From the NCBI GenBank assembly GCA_025766275.1, contig JAFKAC010000188.1, forward strand, positions 1 through 64,000: a stretch of 64,000 bases of DNA, read 5' to 3'. The notes beneath the pieces are model-generated. The model was not told where the DNA came from. It made no database searches and saw only the letters and a program-made list of their open reading frames with translations. Below are positions 10,095 through 22,500 of the stretch, piece by piece (positions within the stretch are counted from its first letter, which is position 1; the number at the start of each line of letters is the position of its first letter). Origin of the DNA: Lactarius indigo. Its lineage: Eukaryota; Basidiomycota; Agaricomycetes; Russulales; Russulaceae. The translations under genes and the position numbers were made by a program.

Positions 10095-12917
10095 TCAACT
10101 CTCGTATCGCTCTCGTGCCTGCAGGACAAGCGTCAGCTGTCTACCAGGGAAGTGACGCAAAACATGGCTCACCGAGTCCTTCACCATGTTGACATAACCG
10201 GCGTAGCCTTCCTGATACTTCCCGACCTCCTTGCCCTTGGTGGCGCCCAGGCCGACGCCAGTAGCGTATATCGCCGTCTGCCTGCAAAAATTCGGGCTTC
10301 AGCACCAAGCAGGCGGAGAGGTCATCAATCAGCCCTGGCACTCACACAGGGTCGACTCTGCCGTCCCCATCAACACCCAGACCGGTGCCTTCCTTCCAAC
10401 CCATCATTCTCAATAGTTTGTTCCCTACGTTACTTTCGTCCTGTCCTGGATTCACGGGAGGTGGTGGTGGCGTTGGCGGCCGTGTTGGGCCTTCTGCGGT
10501 GCGCCTCTGCTTGCGTTTATCCTCCACACCCTCGGGTAATGGCACGTCGGGTTGATTGTGCATGATCCGTCGTTCCGAGGCTCGATCGCGATACTTGGGG
10601 GTGGAATCTCGGGCGCCGCTGGATTCCGCGGCTGCTTGAGCGGCTTTCGCCTTTCCGCGCGCTATCTCTCGCAGGTTTGAGTCTTTAAAGTTTCGCTGTT
10701 ACATATTTAGTACCGTGGTGCACAAGAGCTCAAAAATGGAAAGAAACCTTGTGGAGGTCGGACTCTTTGTTGTGCTTCTTGAGTTGGTCGAGTGTTTTGA
10801 ACTGCCGCGCGCACAAGAGGCAAGCAATCTTGACTACATCAGAGAACTCGAATTCAGTTTCTTCGGGAAGAGCAGCCGGAATGGGTGCGGGCTTCGTTTC
10901 TGATGTTGCAACCTTCGCGGGTACAGCGACCTAGGTTGAAAGTTCAGGTCATCATTCGTGAGCTCGTTAAGGCGCCGCTTACTTCGGGATTGCTTGGTGT
11001 CGAATGACCTGTACTCAGTACTTCTTGCACTTGGTTCCACTTTGAGATATTATTCGCCGTCTAGAACGTAACTTAGAGACGAGAGCACACCACGGAGCGC
11101 TCAAACTCACCTTTTTGCTGGCAATCAAGGGAGCCACTTTCTTGGCCGCAGCAACTGCGCACGAACCATCAATATACATGTCCAGAAGAACGTTCTTCAT
11201 ATCTCGGATGAGACAAACCCTTGGGATCTTCATTGGAGGCGGCCCTGTCTCCCTCATCAACATCAGGATCCCCTTCATCCGCCATAGAGAATCCGAGTGT
11301 AGAAGCGGCTGCAACACCGGAAGCTGGGGTACCTGCAGAGCACTTGAATAAAGAACTGAGTAAACGTTGAAACCACTGACTCGCTGAATTCGCCGGTTTA
11401 CTACCACCCTTGAAACTTAATGTGACGGGCTTGTCGGACACGGGCAACGCGGATGCCTCCGCAGGTACGGCAGATACAGCCTCCGCGACTGAAGACCAAA
11501 TATCAGAAGCATGTATCATATCATAAGATAAATGAGATAGGACAGGACCTTTCTTCTTCTTCTTCTCCTTCTCCTTCGTAGGAGCGGGCTGTTGCGTCGG
11601 AATTTCGACCTCGTACTCCAACTTCGCGATGGTGGCGCCTTCATCCCAATATTTAACCCATTGATCTTCCACACCACCCAAGGTTATGGACGAAGGTAGG
11701 CAGGCTTCGTCTCTCAGAATTGGGTCAGAGATGGGCTGGAAAGAGTATGGATGGGCAAACGACGTAGCGACCGGGCGGTCAGAGATGCGAAAGCCATTGG
11801 GATGAATTTGGGGTGACATGGTCGCAGCTAACACAGCAGATGCAGCCTGCGAGAGGAGGATTAGAGCGTCAAGAAATATATTCAAATAGGACGATTACCT
11901 GGACATCGACAAACTCGACAAAGGCAAAACCCCAGCTAGCCAGTGTTGTTTTGTCTTTGATGAGGATAATGCTTTTCATACCCTTCGCCCCTTCTTTATG
12001 TGGGCCCGAGGACGTCTTCATCGCGAGTTCGATTGCTTGAGGTCCTGACAAAGGGTCCAATCCACGGAAGAGGAGTACGGCGGCTGGGGAGTTGCCGATG
12101 TCACGTGTACCGTCATTCGCATTGGCCATCCGACCAGATCGACCACCAGCATTCGGATTCGCGCTCTGGGAATAATCGATTTTGACTCGGCGCCCGGTAT
12201 GTTGCCCGCCGGTTTTGAGGGCCTTATAGAAGGCAGCAGTAGCGGACGCACCATGCGAAGCTGGCGGAGGGACTTGGATGAAAGGAAACTGCGGATCCAC
12301 GAAAGCTCGCGCAGCCTCGACAGAAGCGAATTGGGCAAAACCGAAGCCCTTAGACTGCCCTGTGACGACAAGAGAGTGCGACAAAGGTGAAAGGAAAAAA
12401 AGGGAATCGTTAACGGATATGTCCAGAAAAAGATGCAAGTGACGGGCAAGTGCCTGTTGATCTCTCTCGGATTATTGTGACCGTTTCTATTGTGCAACCT
12501 TGACCAGATAGATAAGTATGGAGCTGTGGTCAGGCAGGTCAGTGCTCAAGAAGACGAGGACGAACAGTGCCACGAACGTCTGATTCAGTGAAACCTACGT
12601 CAAGCCCAAGAAAAATGACATGTGGGCTGGGGTCACTAGCGACGAGGCGCTTCTTGTGGCCGTGAAAACCGCCTCCACCGACCCCATAATCCTGATAACT
12701 GTGATGGGCGTCATAACCACCATCGTCCCAGGCCTAAACGAAGAGATGATAAGTTGGCAAAAGTTGGGTGAAGGCCATGACTGCATACGGCATTATTGAA
12801 CTTCCTCTTCTTTCCCTCTCCGTAGTCGTCGTCTCTGCCTTTGCCAGGACCAGTATTCCACGAGCCACCGTCATGCCAGGACTCCTTTCCCATGTCCCAT
12901 TCGCGGTTGTAAGCCAT
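10095..12917 (-). CDS. Spliceosomal RNA-binding protein, RBM5/RBM10-like (RRM, C2H2 finger, G-patch)
   Basis: The start MAYNREWDMGKES lies at 12917. After a short arginine- and glycine-rich leader come a first RRM (DPSPHVIFLGLDVGFTES ... KGFGFAQF), a second RRM (AVLLFRGLDPLSG ... WGFAFVEFVDV), a lysine-rich linker, a C2H2 finger (CLLCARQFKTLDQLKKH) and a G-patch (NVGNKLLRMMGWKEGTGLG), ending in DSARERYES at 10095. This domain order is that of the RBM5/RBM6/RBM10 family, nuclear proteins acting in the early spliceosome and in alternative splicing. At least eight introns are needed; the last one separates DS from ARERYES. One exon junction near 11170-11240 is unsure. It is divergent from the complex I subunit gene with 102 bp between start codons. 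Confidence 0.85.
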
Positions 12918-13019
12918 TGAGGAAGAGAGAATGGGGATGGCACAAGAGTCGACGTTTGAGAAACGAAGGATCCGAACAAACAAGGACCAACAACCCCACT
13001 TGACCTCCAACTTTTCGAA
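12918..13019. promoter_or_regulatory. Shared divergent promoter of RBM5-like gene and complex I subunit
   Basis: Only 102 bp separate the two opposing start codons, so both promoters and 5' UTRs must overlap here. No specific element was recognised. Confidence 0.55.
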
Positions 13020-13473
13020 ATGGCCGGACACGGTATGTCGTCGTCCTTGTCGCTGTGTTATACTAATTTCATTGAAAATTACAGGTTATGTCAATGTGAG
13101 TTATGGCCATTTGTTCGTCGCTCATCTCATATTCTTGCAGAATGATCCTGCCGTGGACCGATGGAACCGCATGGTGAGTTGACAGCACCAGAACGGCAAA
13201 ACCGCCTTGACACGGTTCAATTCTAGCGTGAGGACGTGTACAAGCACTTTAGATTTACCTCCAGAGCGTCGTGGATTTCGTTGACTGGCCTGGTTCTTGT
13301 TCCGAGCGCGTTGCTGTACTTCTCTGCTCAACAAGATGTGCGTCTGTCCTCCGCTAACGTCGAGCATCATAACCGATGATTCCTCACAGCTGAAGTGGAA
13401 ATGGAACGGGAAACTGAAGGGAGAATCATTGCTTTCTCGTCCCTCTCAGACCGTCAACTCCACCGAAGAATAG
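13020..13473 (+). CDS. Mitochondrial complex I accessory subunit, B15/NDUFB4-like
   Basis: A small protein of roughly 80 residues assembled from five exons: MAGHGYVN, then NDPAVDRWNRM, then REDVYKHFRFTSRASWISLT, a single membrane segment (LTGLVLVPSALLYF), and a short lysine-rich end ESLLSRPSQTVNSTEE. The pattern GHG-x-DPA-x-x-RW-x-x-MRE followed by a FRW/FRF motif and one TM helix is that of the fungal NADH:ubiquinone oxidoreductase B15 subunit, which sits in the inner-membrane arm of complex I. It has no catalytic residues. It is convergent with COQ7, with 18 bp between the two stop codons. Confidence 0.75.
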
Positions 13474-13491
13474 ATCTAAACTTCTACATAT

Positions 13492-14268
13492 TCATACTCG
13501 TTTACAAAGCTCAATAGCAACTTTGCATCCCAATCCCACCACTGAGCTGAGAAACGCGTGTGCTGGTGCTCTTTGAGAATTATGTTCGACAGCGGTGTCG
13601 AGGTGCTCCAGCTCGTCATCCCGGAACTCACGGATCACGTCTCTGAGAAGCACAATGCTGGGATGAGTCGACCCCTGTAAGTCTCGCAGCTGACTGAATC
13701 ATAGAAGGAATCGGTTTTCAGTTGATGGACGACTGTAAAAGAGCTTACTCGTCGTAGTGTTCCCCAATGACCGTCTCAACTGCCTCAGTGCATGCCATCG
13801 CCGCTTCCTTCCCCATGAGTGCTGTGACGGCACCCAGCCCAAAACCTGCCACCTTTGCTACTTCCCACAATGCCGTTGGCCGCACTTGATGCTGAGCCTG
13901 TAGCTTGTTCATGACGGTGAGGTGTTTTTTCTCTTGGCTCCACATATCCTGGACCGTTATGTAGTGACAAGTGTGAAAGATTGTCCGTATGAGCTTGCCT
14001 GTATCAGTGCTGCCGCTGCAGGATCACGTCGGAGCACAGCAAATTGACCCGCATAAATATAATTAGCGGCAACTTCACCAGCCTGGTCGACTCTCAGCGC
14101 GGCCTCAAGGGCCCTTCGCTGAGAGGACGAGAGATCGTCAGGGGTGGAAGAAGTTGATGCGTCCGAGCTCCGGGTAGGGTCAAGATAAGCGGAGGAGGGC
14201 GTGGGTCTTTGAGTATGAATAAATGAACGTAGGCGAGGTCTTGGGCCGCCTAGACGCAAACGCAGCAT
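13492..14268 (-). CDS. coq7: Ubiquinone biosynthesis hydroxylase COQ7
   Basis: COQ7 is the mitochondrial di-iron hydroxylase that turns demethoxyubiquinone into its hydroxylated form, the next-to-last step of coenzyme Q synthesis. The ATG at 14268 starts an arginine-rich, acid-free leader (MLRLRLGGPRPRLRSFIHTQ), a good mitochondrial presequence. Iron-ligand motifs are present: the glutamate in VDQAGEVAANYIYAGQ, the E..H of SQEKKHLTVMNKLQ, the glutamate in the TALMGKEAAMACTEAVE helix, and the final E..H in DDELEHLD. The protein ends in KVAIELCKRV, a conserved tail. Three exons: the first intron (13950-13998) begins GCAAGC rather than GT, the second lies near 13680-13750. Length is normal for fungal COQ7. 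An in-frame extension upstream to 14613 exists but lacks conservation and would bury the presequence. Confidence 0.92.
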
Positions 14269-14529
14269 GAGAGTGTCGACGAGTCGAAAGGGCAAGGGCC
14301 GTTCCTTCGAAGAACACTGTATTACGGTCGGCAATAAAGCTTCGTCCGAATATCGCACAATTGGACCTTCCTCTTGCGTTACGCGAAGCCCTAAAAGTAG
14401 ATTAAGCAGGGCCGTTGATGGGCTTTTCTCGCGCTTGTCGTAACTGGGTCCAATGTCAGCCTTCGTTCGACACTGCCACGCCATCTCCCCTCCAGTTGAC
14501 CCTGTCCCCTTCTCTTCCTCTCCCTTTGC

Positions 14530-17500
14530 ATGCCCGGAAACATTGTCCCCTTCGCCGCAATTCCCGAGGGATCGTCTCTTAGTGCGCCATTCCTTCCCTC
14601 GTGGTATATCCACGGACTGATACCATCTTATTCAGTCGTCAGACTATACGATGCTGTTAAGGCAGTGAAGATTCATAAGGTGATCATCCAGCCCCATAAC
14701 ACGCTTCACTTAAACGTTTAAACCGCGGCACCAGAAACGACTAGGTAATCTTGCCCGTCAATGCGACGGCTTGCTCTCCACAGTCGGGGAGCACTCACCG
14801 CGACTGGTCGGTACTTCTGCCAGTGGAGAGGCTGATGAAATCGTGAGGTGAGAACGTTCCCTCCCCTTGCCTTCTCAAGTACCACGTGCATATAATTCTC
14901 TCAGAGCTATAGAACGTATTCTGAATCGAGTAGTGGTGTGGGCAGGGTATGGCGATACAACAGCTTTTGTCAAGCAGAATGAAATTCAGCTCGGTATCGA
15001 CGAGTGTTATCGTGAACTCTCCGCTTGCTCGACCCGGTTTGAGGTGCGCCAATTTTTTTCCCGCTTTATGAAGGCGTCATGTTTTATAAACCCTCCCTAG
15101 ATAGCACTATCTTTAGTGGACACCAGTGAGAACCGAGTGCGAGAGGAGGCCCGACGACGTGATCACAGGCAGTTGTGCGACTTGCTTACCGACTTCCTCG
15201 AAGAAGTACGGCAGTCCGGACGTACCATGCTCCCCGAACCGCTTGCTTTGCTCCCCCCGCAAGTGATTCAAGTGAGTCCCACATGACATTTTCTACGTGA
15301 ATGATTCCAAAGTATGCCAGGATTCACAGCAAGTTGTAATAGCCGAGGAACGCGGGGGCGCCAACCGAGTCGTAATTTCCCCACGTCTCAGATCAGCAGA
15401 TCGTAACCATTCAAAGTGCTTGTCATTCAATCATCTATACTGATTCACCGCATGAATCGTAGTGTCTGGCAAGGTCTCTGTAGACAGTGGTCATACAGTC
15501 ATTGAGGGACGTTTCTTGGACTTCTATATGGGTGAATGGACCAACGATGGTGCACCGGTGCGTAGAGTTATCGTTATCTCTCGGGTATTAGTCTAACACT
15601 AAATCACATCAGGCTGCTCTCGGTCGCCCCAGGGACCAGTCCCCAACTTCTCAGATGGCAAGTTCAATTAATCTGTGACATTACATTACTTACACATTTT
15701 TGTGCAGCGCTTCAAGGAAAAGGTCGAATCATGGCATGGTCTTCACCATCGGAACGTTCTCAGCTTCTTTGGGCATGTCAAAATAGAGGATACCGTCTAT
15801 TCGGTGTGTCAAGTGACATCATGAAGACAATATCTGACCCTTTGTAATCCCAGGTCAGTCCGTGGATGGAAAATGGTAATATCCGGGACTACGTTCGAAG
15901 TAATCCGGACGCCGACCGCATGCGACTACTCAGCGAAGTTGCTTCGGGTACGCACGGTGTCCGGCTCTGTGTCAATGGCTTGTGTTGACAACGCTAGGCA
16001 TGGAATTCCTCCACGAGAACGGCATTGTTCACGGTGATTTATGCGGAGTAAGCCGTTGTCATATGACCTGTTCTATTCTCTCACACACCCCTTCTCCAGA
16101 AAAATGTTTTGATCAGTGGTGACGGGAAGGCGTTTATTTGCGGCTTTAATCTGTCTGAATTCGTGAACGTATGTCGTACTTCTATTGTACTGGTCCGATC
16201 ACTGAAACTGAACATATCCTTTTAGCCAACCTCCGATATATCACGTGCTCGTTGGCTTGCCCCCGAAAGGATAACGTCTGCGAGTGTCACTTCACCGACC
16301 TTCAAAGCAGACGTGTGGTCCTTTGGTCTCCTCTCCCTCGAGGTTTTCACAGATGCGGACCCATACAGCCCATACTCGGATCTTTATGTCCCTGTTCTGT
16401 TAAGCCAAGGTAAACCACCCGAGGATCCAGGGCCCGCGGCAGTTGGTCTCAGTCCAAAGATGTGGGAACTCATGCAATCCTGTTGGGAAGTTAATCCAGA
16501 GGTGCGACCTGACATGGACAAAATCCAGTCGGCTATGCGCAACCTACTTCCTCGTGTTGGTAAGTGAATCCTGGTGACACTTCGATGAGTGCTGAGCTTC
16601 GTCCTAATGTCGTAGCCCGCCATCCAAGTCTTTCTCCGGCTCAAAACCAGCCGACTCTCGTTCCTCCGACGGTTGATGGTAGTTCACTACGCGAGACAAG
16701 CCGTAGCTCATCTGAGACCTCATCTATACCAGCTCCACTGACACCCCCGCCCACCACTAGAGGCCTACTGCCTGCTCTGGAGCCTAGCACGACGGCACCT
16801 CTGCTGAGTCGCCTGGCTGACACGGAAGCGACCGGCGGGCCCAAGAAAGGCAGCAATGCCTCATCACCGCCATCTCTGCGACTGACTCTTGTTCCTCCGA
16901 CGGTTGATAGTAGTTCATCACACGAGACAAGCCGTAGCTCGTCTGAGACATCATCTATCCCAGCTCCACTGACACCCCCGCCCATCAATCGGGGCCTGCA
17001 GCTTACTTCGGAGCCTAGCACGATGACGCCCCCACTTCCGCAGAGCCGGCTTGCTGACATAGAAGCAACCGGATGGCCCAAGAGAGGCAGTAGTACCTCA
17101 TCGTCGGTATCTGCGCGACTACCAACTCTCCGGGAGGACGATCATGACTCTCACGATCACAGTATACCGCAACCCTTGTCCGCACCCGCACAATCATCTA
17201 CACTTTCACCGCTGCCATCTGGAAGGTCTAAACCATCGTCACGACCCTCCACTGCTCCAAACCCGTCTCCTCACCGCATCATAGCACCTGACTTACAACG
17301 CCACACAAGTGTGGATTCGACTTCATCGCGGAGTTCGACGAGTACTGGTGAATCAGCCCCACGCTCCGCAAAGAAGCCTTCTCGGTGGTTACCTTTCCCT
17401 AAGAGGTCCCGAACAGCCATTTCTGAGATAGGTGACCCAGCCACAGTCCCAGAAAGGTCGCCTAAGCCTCCGAGTAGATCCCGGACAAACCCAACAGAGA

Positions 17501-19127
17501 CTCCCAACGCCGTGTCTTCTCCTTCTCGGTCGGCGACCAGCCTACCTATCTTGACCACAATCCGTCATTGGACCCCTGTGAGCGATGAAGTCCTAGGTTT
17601 TCTAGAGAAGGTGGCGTGTGATTCCGAGAGCTTGCTCCGATCTGCGAGCGATGGGTCCGTGTCAACTGGAAATCTTGAAGGTCTCGTTTTCCGGGTCATA
17701 ACTGGTTCCGCGGATCCATCCAGGGACGAACGCTTTAAAGCCGCTTTTTTGACGACTTACCAACTGTTTGCGAGCAGCGAACAGCTTTTCAATATTCTTA
17801 AACGGCGCTTTGAGTCAGCGCCCCTCGACCCTGCCGCGGTACGTTCGCGGTACGAGTAAGTGTGTTATATGACCGGTTCCATGACAATTTTCATTGACCC
17901 ATCTCCCAGCATCTTGGTTTTCGTCGAGAGCTGGCTCGAGAAAGGGTTCGAGGATCCAGAACTCACTTGTTCGGCAAAGATCAGAGAATTCGCTCGTTCC
18001 GTCTCTGGTTCCCAGACGATGGAAGCAAAGGCTGGAGAAATTGTGGGGTTGGTCGATGACCCAGACCATGTAGGTTAGACAGAGTGAGCGAGCTTCACTA
18101 AGATTGCTAATTCGGACTTTTTCGTTAGGTCCGCCTCCGCAATCCAGAAAATTGTCCGCGCTTACGATGTGAACCTGCTCCAAACCCTCCAGGGGTCACA
18201 CCATCTGATGTGGCAAACGCCCTCACCGTAATCGAGGGCAGCCGATTTGAGAGGATCACTTATTGGGACTACGTGAATTTCGTCCGGCAGCGGCCTAATA
18301 CGCGCCGTATAGACGTGTTCAATACCGTCCATGATTTGATCGAGACCTGGGTTCAGACAACCGTGTTGGGGTGAGAATGCTGCCTGATACTCAAGTCCGA
18401 CGCTGTCAACTTACTGCTCGCGACAGGTTCGATTATGTGGACGAGCGAATGAAGAAGTATGAGTTCTGGGTTTCCACGGCACAGGTCGGAAATTTTCTCC
18501 TTGGCATTGATAAGAGCTGACCGTTGTCATTAGGCGTGCCGTAAACTGAATAATTTTTCTTCGACATCGGCGATTGTGACGGCTCTTTCGTCACCGACTA
18601 TCACAAGCCTGGCCCTTACGTGCGAAAGCAGGGCTGCCAAACAGATTTTACACGGGTTAGCTAAAGAGCTCACACCGACGGACGGCTCGTATCGAAATGT
18701 GATACGTAACGCAGCGACGAAAGAGCTGATTCCCTGGCTAAGTACGATCCGTCCATACTTTATCACCACCATCTCACTCCATTCCACAGACCCACATCTG
18801 GCCTCCCTCAATTCGACCTTCGTCCAATCCAATCCTATCATGGAAATGGACGGTCATGCTTTGATTGACTTCAAACTGCTCAACGAGTTAGCGGAGCAGG
18901 TCGACTCAATCGTTCAGTACACTCCCCCTCGCATCGAACAAGTGACGCGTCAGGACGTATTGGCACACATCGAGTATAGTCTCAAGTCAATCACTACAGG
19001 CGATGCCTCGCATGCCTCGACAGACGTCCTCAGCGCCCATTTAGCTTTAGATGAGCGGAAGATGCTCGAACACCGGGCGAGGATGCGGTCACTAGGGATC
19101 CCATGGTCGCCACCACGGCGGAAATAG
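14530..19127 (+). CDS. Adaptor - pseudokinase - RasGEF fusion protein (paralogue 1)
   Basis: The first exon begins MPGNIVPFAAIPEGSS, matching the start of paralogue 2. Exons to about 15270 give a helical N-terminal domain (AVKAVKIH, LARQCDGLLSTV, WAGYGD..AFVKQNEIQLGIDECYRELSACS) like the MLKL-NTD-type adaptor common in agaricomycete TKL proteins. A kinase-like domain spans 15475-16560. It has HGDLCGKNVLI for the catalytic loop, but ICGFNLSEF stands in place of DFG, AALGRPR in place of VAIK, and the glycine loop is lost. The C-lobe (RWLAPERI, ADVWSFGLLSLEVFTD) is kept. A Ser/Pro linker with a 77-codon tandem repeat follows (16654-17115). RasGEF_N (17580-18070) and CDC25 (18130-19000) end the protein. 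About fifteen short introns; the one at 15658-15707 is GC-AG. By inference this is a Ras-family activator gated by a pseudokinase. Confidence 0.8.
16654..17115 (+). repeat. 231-bp (77-codon) tandem duplication inside the linker of paralogue 1
   Basis: Two direct copies start at 16654 and 16885. Each begins TLVPPTVD, continues ETSRSSSETSSIPAPLTPPP, and ends with a RLAD.EATG.PK.GS motif. The unit is an exact multiple of three, so the frame is kept. The repeat is not present in the paralogue at 19545-24094, so it arose after the gene duplication. Confidence 0.9.
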
Positions 19128-19544
19128 GTTTACATGTATCTCTCACTTATCTATGGATTTCTATCCCTGTTTTATCTAGGGACTCCACTTACTGTAATAC
19201 TGCTTCTCACCCTTTAGCCTCATGCCTTAGCACAACGCGCCTGTATCCCTTTCGTATTCGTTTAGGTTATTTACTTGGTCTTAGTATTATATTTATCGAG
19301 GCGAAGATTATAGATCGTAGATCATATCGATCATATATTGTAATGATGCATTGGACTCTGCTTATTGACGGGCCGAGCAACTCGGAGAGTTTACCAAGGA
19401 ACGACACTATGCGCAGTCAGATCGGATCGTGATCGGGGACAGACTAACTTACGAGCTGCGAGTATCATGGAGTAGTGTTGGGGCATATCTCGAGTCCTTT
19501 CGGCGCTTATTCTGCCCTCCTCCTTATCCATCTCCCCCCATCTT

Positions 19545-22500
19545 ATGAGCCCGCAAGATATCGTCCCTGCGGCCGGGTTAAATGAAATAGGTGGTAGTAG
19601 TGTTCTGATCGGTTCGTTTGTCATGGACGACACTTGTGTATTTTTGTTGACATGCCGCGGTCAAATTACTAGCGGCCTCGCTTGTTCGAGCTGCGAAGAA
19701 CGTCAAGATATATCGGGTCAGTTAGCCAAGTTATCAGTGGTTGCGGTGACCTTCTTTGCTCAATCATTGGCACAGTCCCAGTGCGGTCATCTGAGTCGAA
19801 GATGCCTAGACCTTGTGTCTGCTCTACAGGACCACTCGGCAGGACTCGAGGGCACGCGCGCTCAGCAAGCGGTAGATGAGGTGGAACGGTGAGTTATATT
19901 CTGACAACTGTAAACTATGGCTTATGCGGTGCCTTTTGAGCGTGTTAACTCACATTCATAAACGGGTGGCCAAGTGGGCAGAGCTCGGAAAGATGAAGTC
20001 GTTCCTGAAGCAAACGGAGATCAGAGCGGAACTCGATGACTCTTACCGCGAGCTGGAGGCATGCTCGGTACAATTCAACGTGCGTCCCCTTTCTCTAGTC
20101 GCCTACTACGCTCTGCACTTCAAGTTCCCTCCCATTCACATCACTTGTAGATGTCCTTGCATCTGTACGCAAGCACCCGGAGCAAAGAACTTGAGGAGAT
20201 CCGCAGGCGTGATCACGATGAACTCATCGAGATGATAACCAGGTTCCTTCACGACAAAAACCTCTCAAAAGCAACACTGGCCCACGCCCCTCCGGAAGAT
20301 GCGCACTCCTTTGTGCAGGCCATAGAGCAGGCACGTCTATAATATCGCCATACCATCCATCCGCAGATTTCTCATATCGTCGCATATAGGAGTTGAGGGA
20401 GGCGGACTTTGGAGAGACGCAGGAGAGAGAACTCCAAGAAAATTTCTTCGAGTTGAGTCGATGGGTGGAGGGGTTACCACCAATGGCCGACCGTCCGTGA
20501 ATGCCCTTCCTATGCCGAGTCCTGTACTCACAGCAGCTTCCATTCAGTCAGCGGCACCGTCACCCGGACAAGCGACCACCCCATCGCGACTGGGGGTTCC
20601 CAAGATATCTACACCGGTGAATGGACAGGCCAAGAGGTGTGGCGGGCATAAATATCCCCGGTGTTTGTTAATACCTGTCTAGGTGGCGCTTGCCTATCCG
20701 AGGAATCAGACCCGTGCTGCGCAGGAGGTGAGATAAGACTGTTTGCGACCAGTCAAAAGCGCCTAGCTGTTGACCGTGATTCAGCGCTTCCAAAGACAGG
20801 TGGAGATATGGAGGACCCTTCGGCACCCGAATGTGTTGCCATTGCTCGGTATGGCTTATATCAGTAATTCCGTGTACTCAGTATGTCTACGCCTTTGACC
20901 GTTCCGCCGTGGTTGAACAGTACATTTTTCTCGTTTAGGTCAGTCCTTATATGGAATTTGGCAATATCATGCAGTACCTCAAAATCCACCCGGAAGCTCA
21001 TCGGGTCCCTCTCCTCAGCGAGATAGCCTCTGGCGCGTCTACCACCTTTGTATACATGTTGCCGTGCTCATGGTTCACCAGCCACCGAATATCTACATTC
21101 GCGCGGAATCATTCACGGGGATTTAAGAGGGGTGGGTACCGACTTTAGCTCATAAGCCCGCTTTCGAGTGTTTTATGAACGACAACAGACAAATGTCTTA
21201 CTTTCCGGAGACGGTCATGCATGCCTCGCAGATTTCGGCTGTGCCCGTATTGAAGGGGTATAGATGATTCGCTTGTTTTTTCTACAGGTCCGCTGACAAT
21301 TCGCGCTAGGTTGAAGTCGCTGGGCCTGCTGAGGCCCTTACATATGGGAGCACCAGATGGCTTGCTCCTGAGCTCATGAGTCAAGGCAACTATGTTCCGA
21401 CAACGAGAAACACCGACGTATGGTCGTTCGGGATGCTCTGCGTAGAAATATTCACAGACAACGTACCATTCAATTTTGTTCCGAACGAAGCATTCGTTCC
21501 GCTAGTCATCTTGGATGGATCGCTACCTACTCGACCTGAGGGTGACGTCACTACCAAGGGACTCACCGATGCCATGTGGGAACTCATGAATCGATGCTGG
21601 CGACGCGAACCTGAATCTCGGCCCAAGATGCCAGAAATACGCGAGACCATTCAAAACATGCTTCCTACGCGTTCAAGTATGTTGTATGACCTTTCTCACC
21701 TAGTTCATCTTGTTAACTCCCTGGAAGCCTCTCAGATGCGCAGATCTTCGTCTTTGATTAGTGGGCTCCATCCGGGCGGTCCCCCCCCGTCGTTCATATC
21801 TTCGTCAAGGCCAGCTCACACCACGGGCTTGACACCTCCATCTGCCTCACTCCCCCTCCCCATTACCCCGACTCGTGGAGACGGCCCTTTGTCGGAGCAA
21901 TCCCGAAGAGGGTCAAGTCCTGTTACTCCTTTCCACAAATCTCCCATCTTCAAGGATATGCCTTTGAGTTCTTCCCCTCCCTCGCACGTGCTGTCGAGGC
22001 CAATACCTTCTCCACCAAATCCATCGCCTCTATCAACCAGCTTACAAACCACACAACATTTATCCACCACGCCTGAATCCCAAAAGAGTCTATCTCCGTC
22101 GAGTCTTCGGCCCGATTGGTCAGAGAGGTCTCTTCATCCCCCATTCGTTCAAAGGTCAGCATCTTCGTCATCTTCTAATGAAGTATCCCTTCTCTTGGAG
22201 CAAGTGTACATTACTTCGCCGTCGAGCCCTGGCAGCCTTGGTCGGCCCTCGAGAGGCGAGTCCACATCTACGGGATCTGGCCACAGCTCTGGCGGAAACC
22301 CCGCAACTAACTCTGGTAGTTTGCTGGAAGCGGCCGCTCGAGACTCACAAACTGTGCTCCGCCGTGCACCCGGTGGTGCCGTAGAAGCTGGGACATTGGA
22401 GGGATTGGTGGATCGTTTGATCACAGATACACATGATCGGGCGAGGGACAATGAGTTCCAGAGGCTATTCGTAGCCACGTACAGACTCTTTACGACAGGC

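Noticed and set aside
11869..12497. Alternative long minus-strand frames overlapping the RBM5-like gene
   Set aside because: They read through introns; the RRM motifs fix the correct frame and splice sites.
13957..14613. N-terminal extension of COQ7 to 14613
   Set aside because: The extra part is not conserved-looking and would hide the mitochondrial presequence that starts at 14268.
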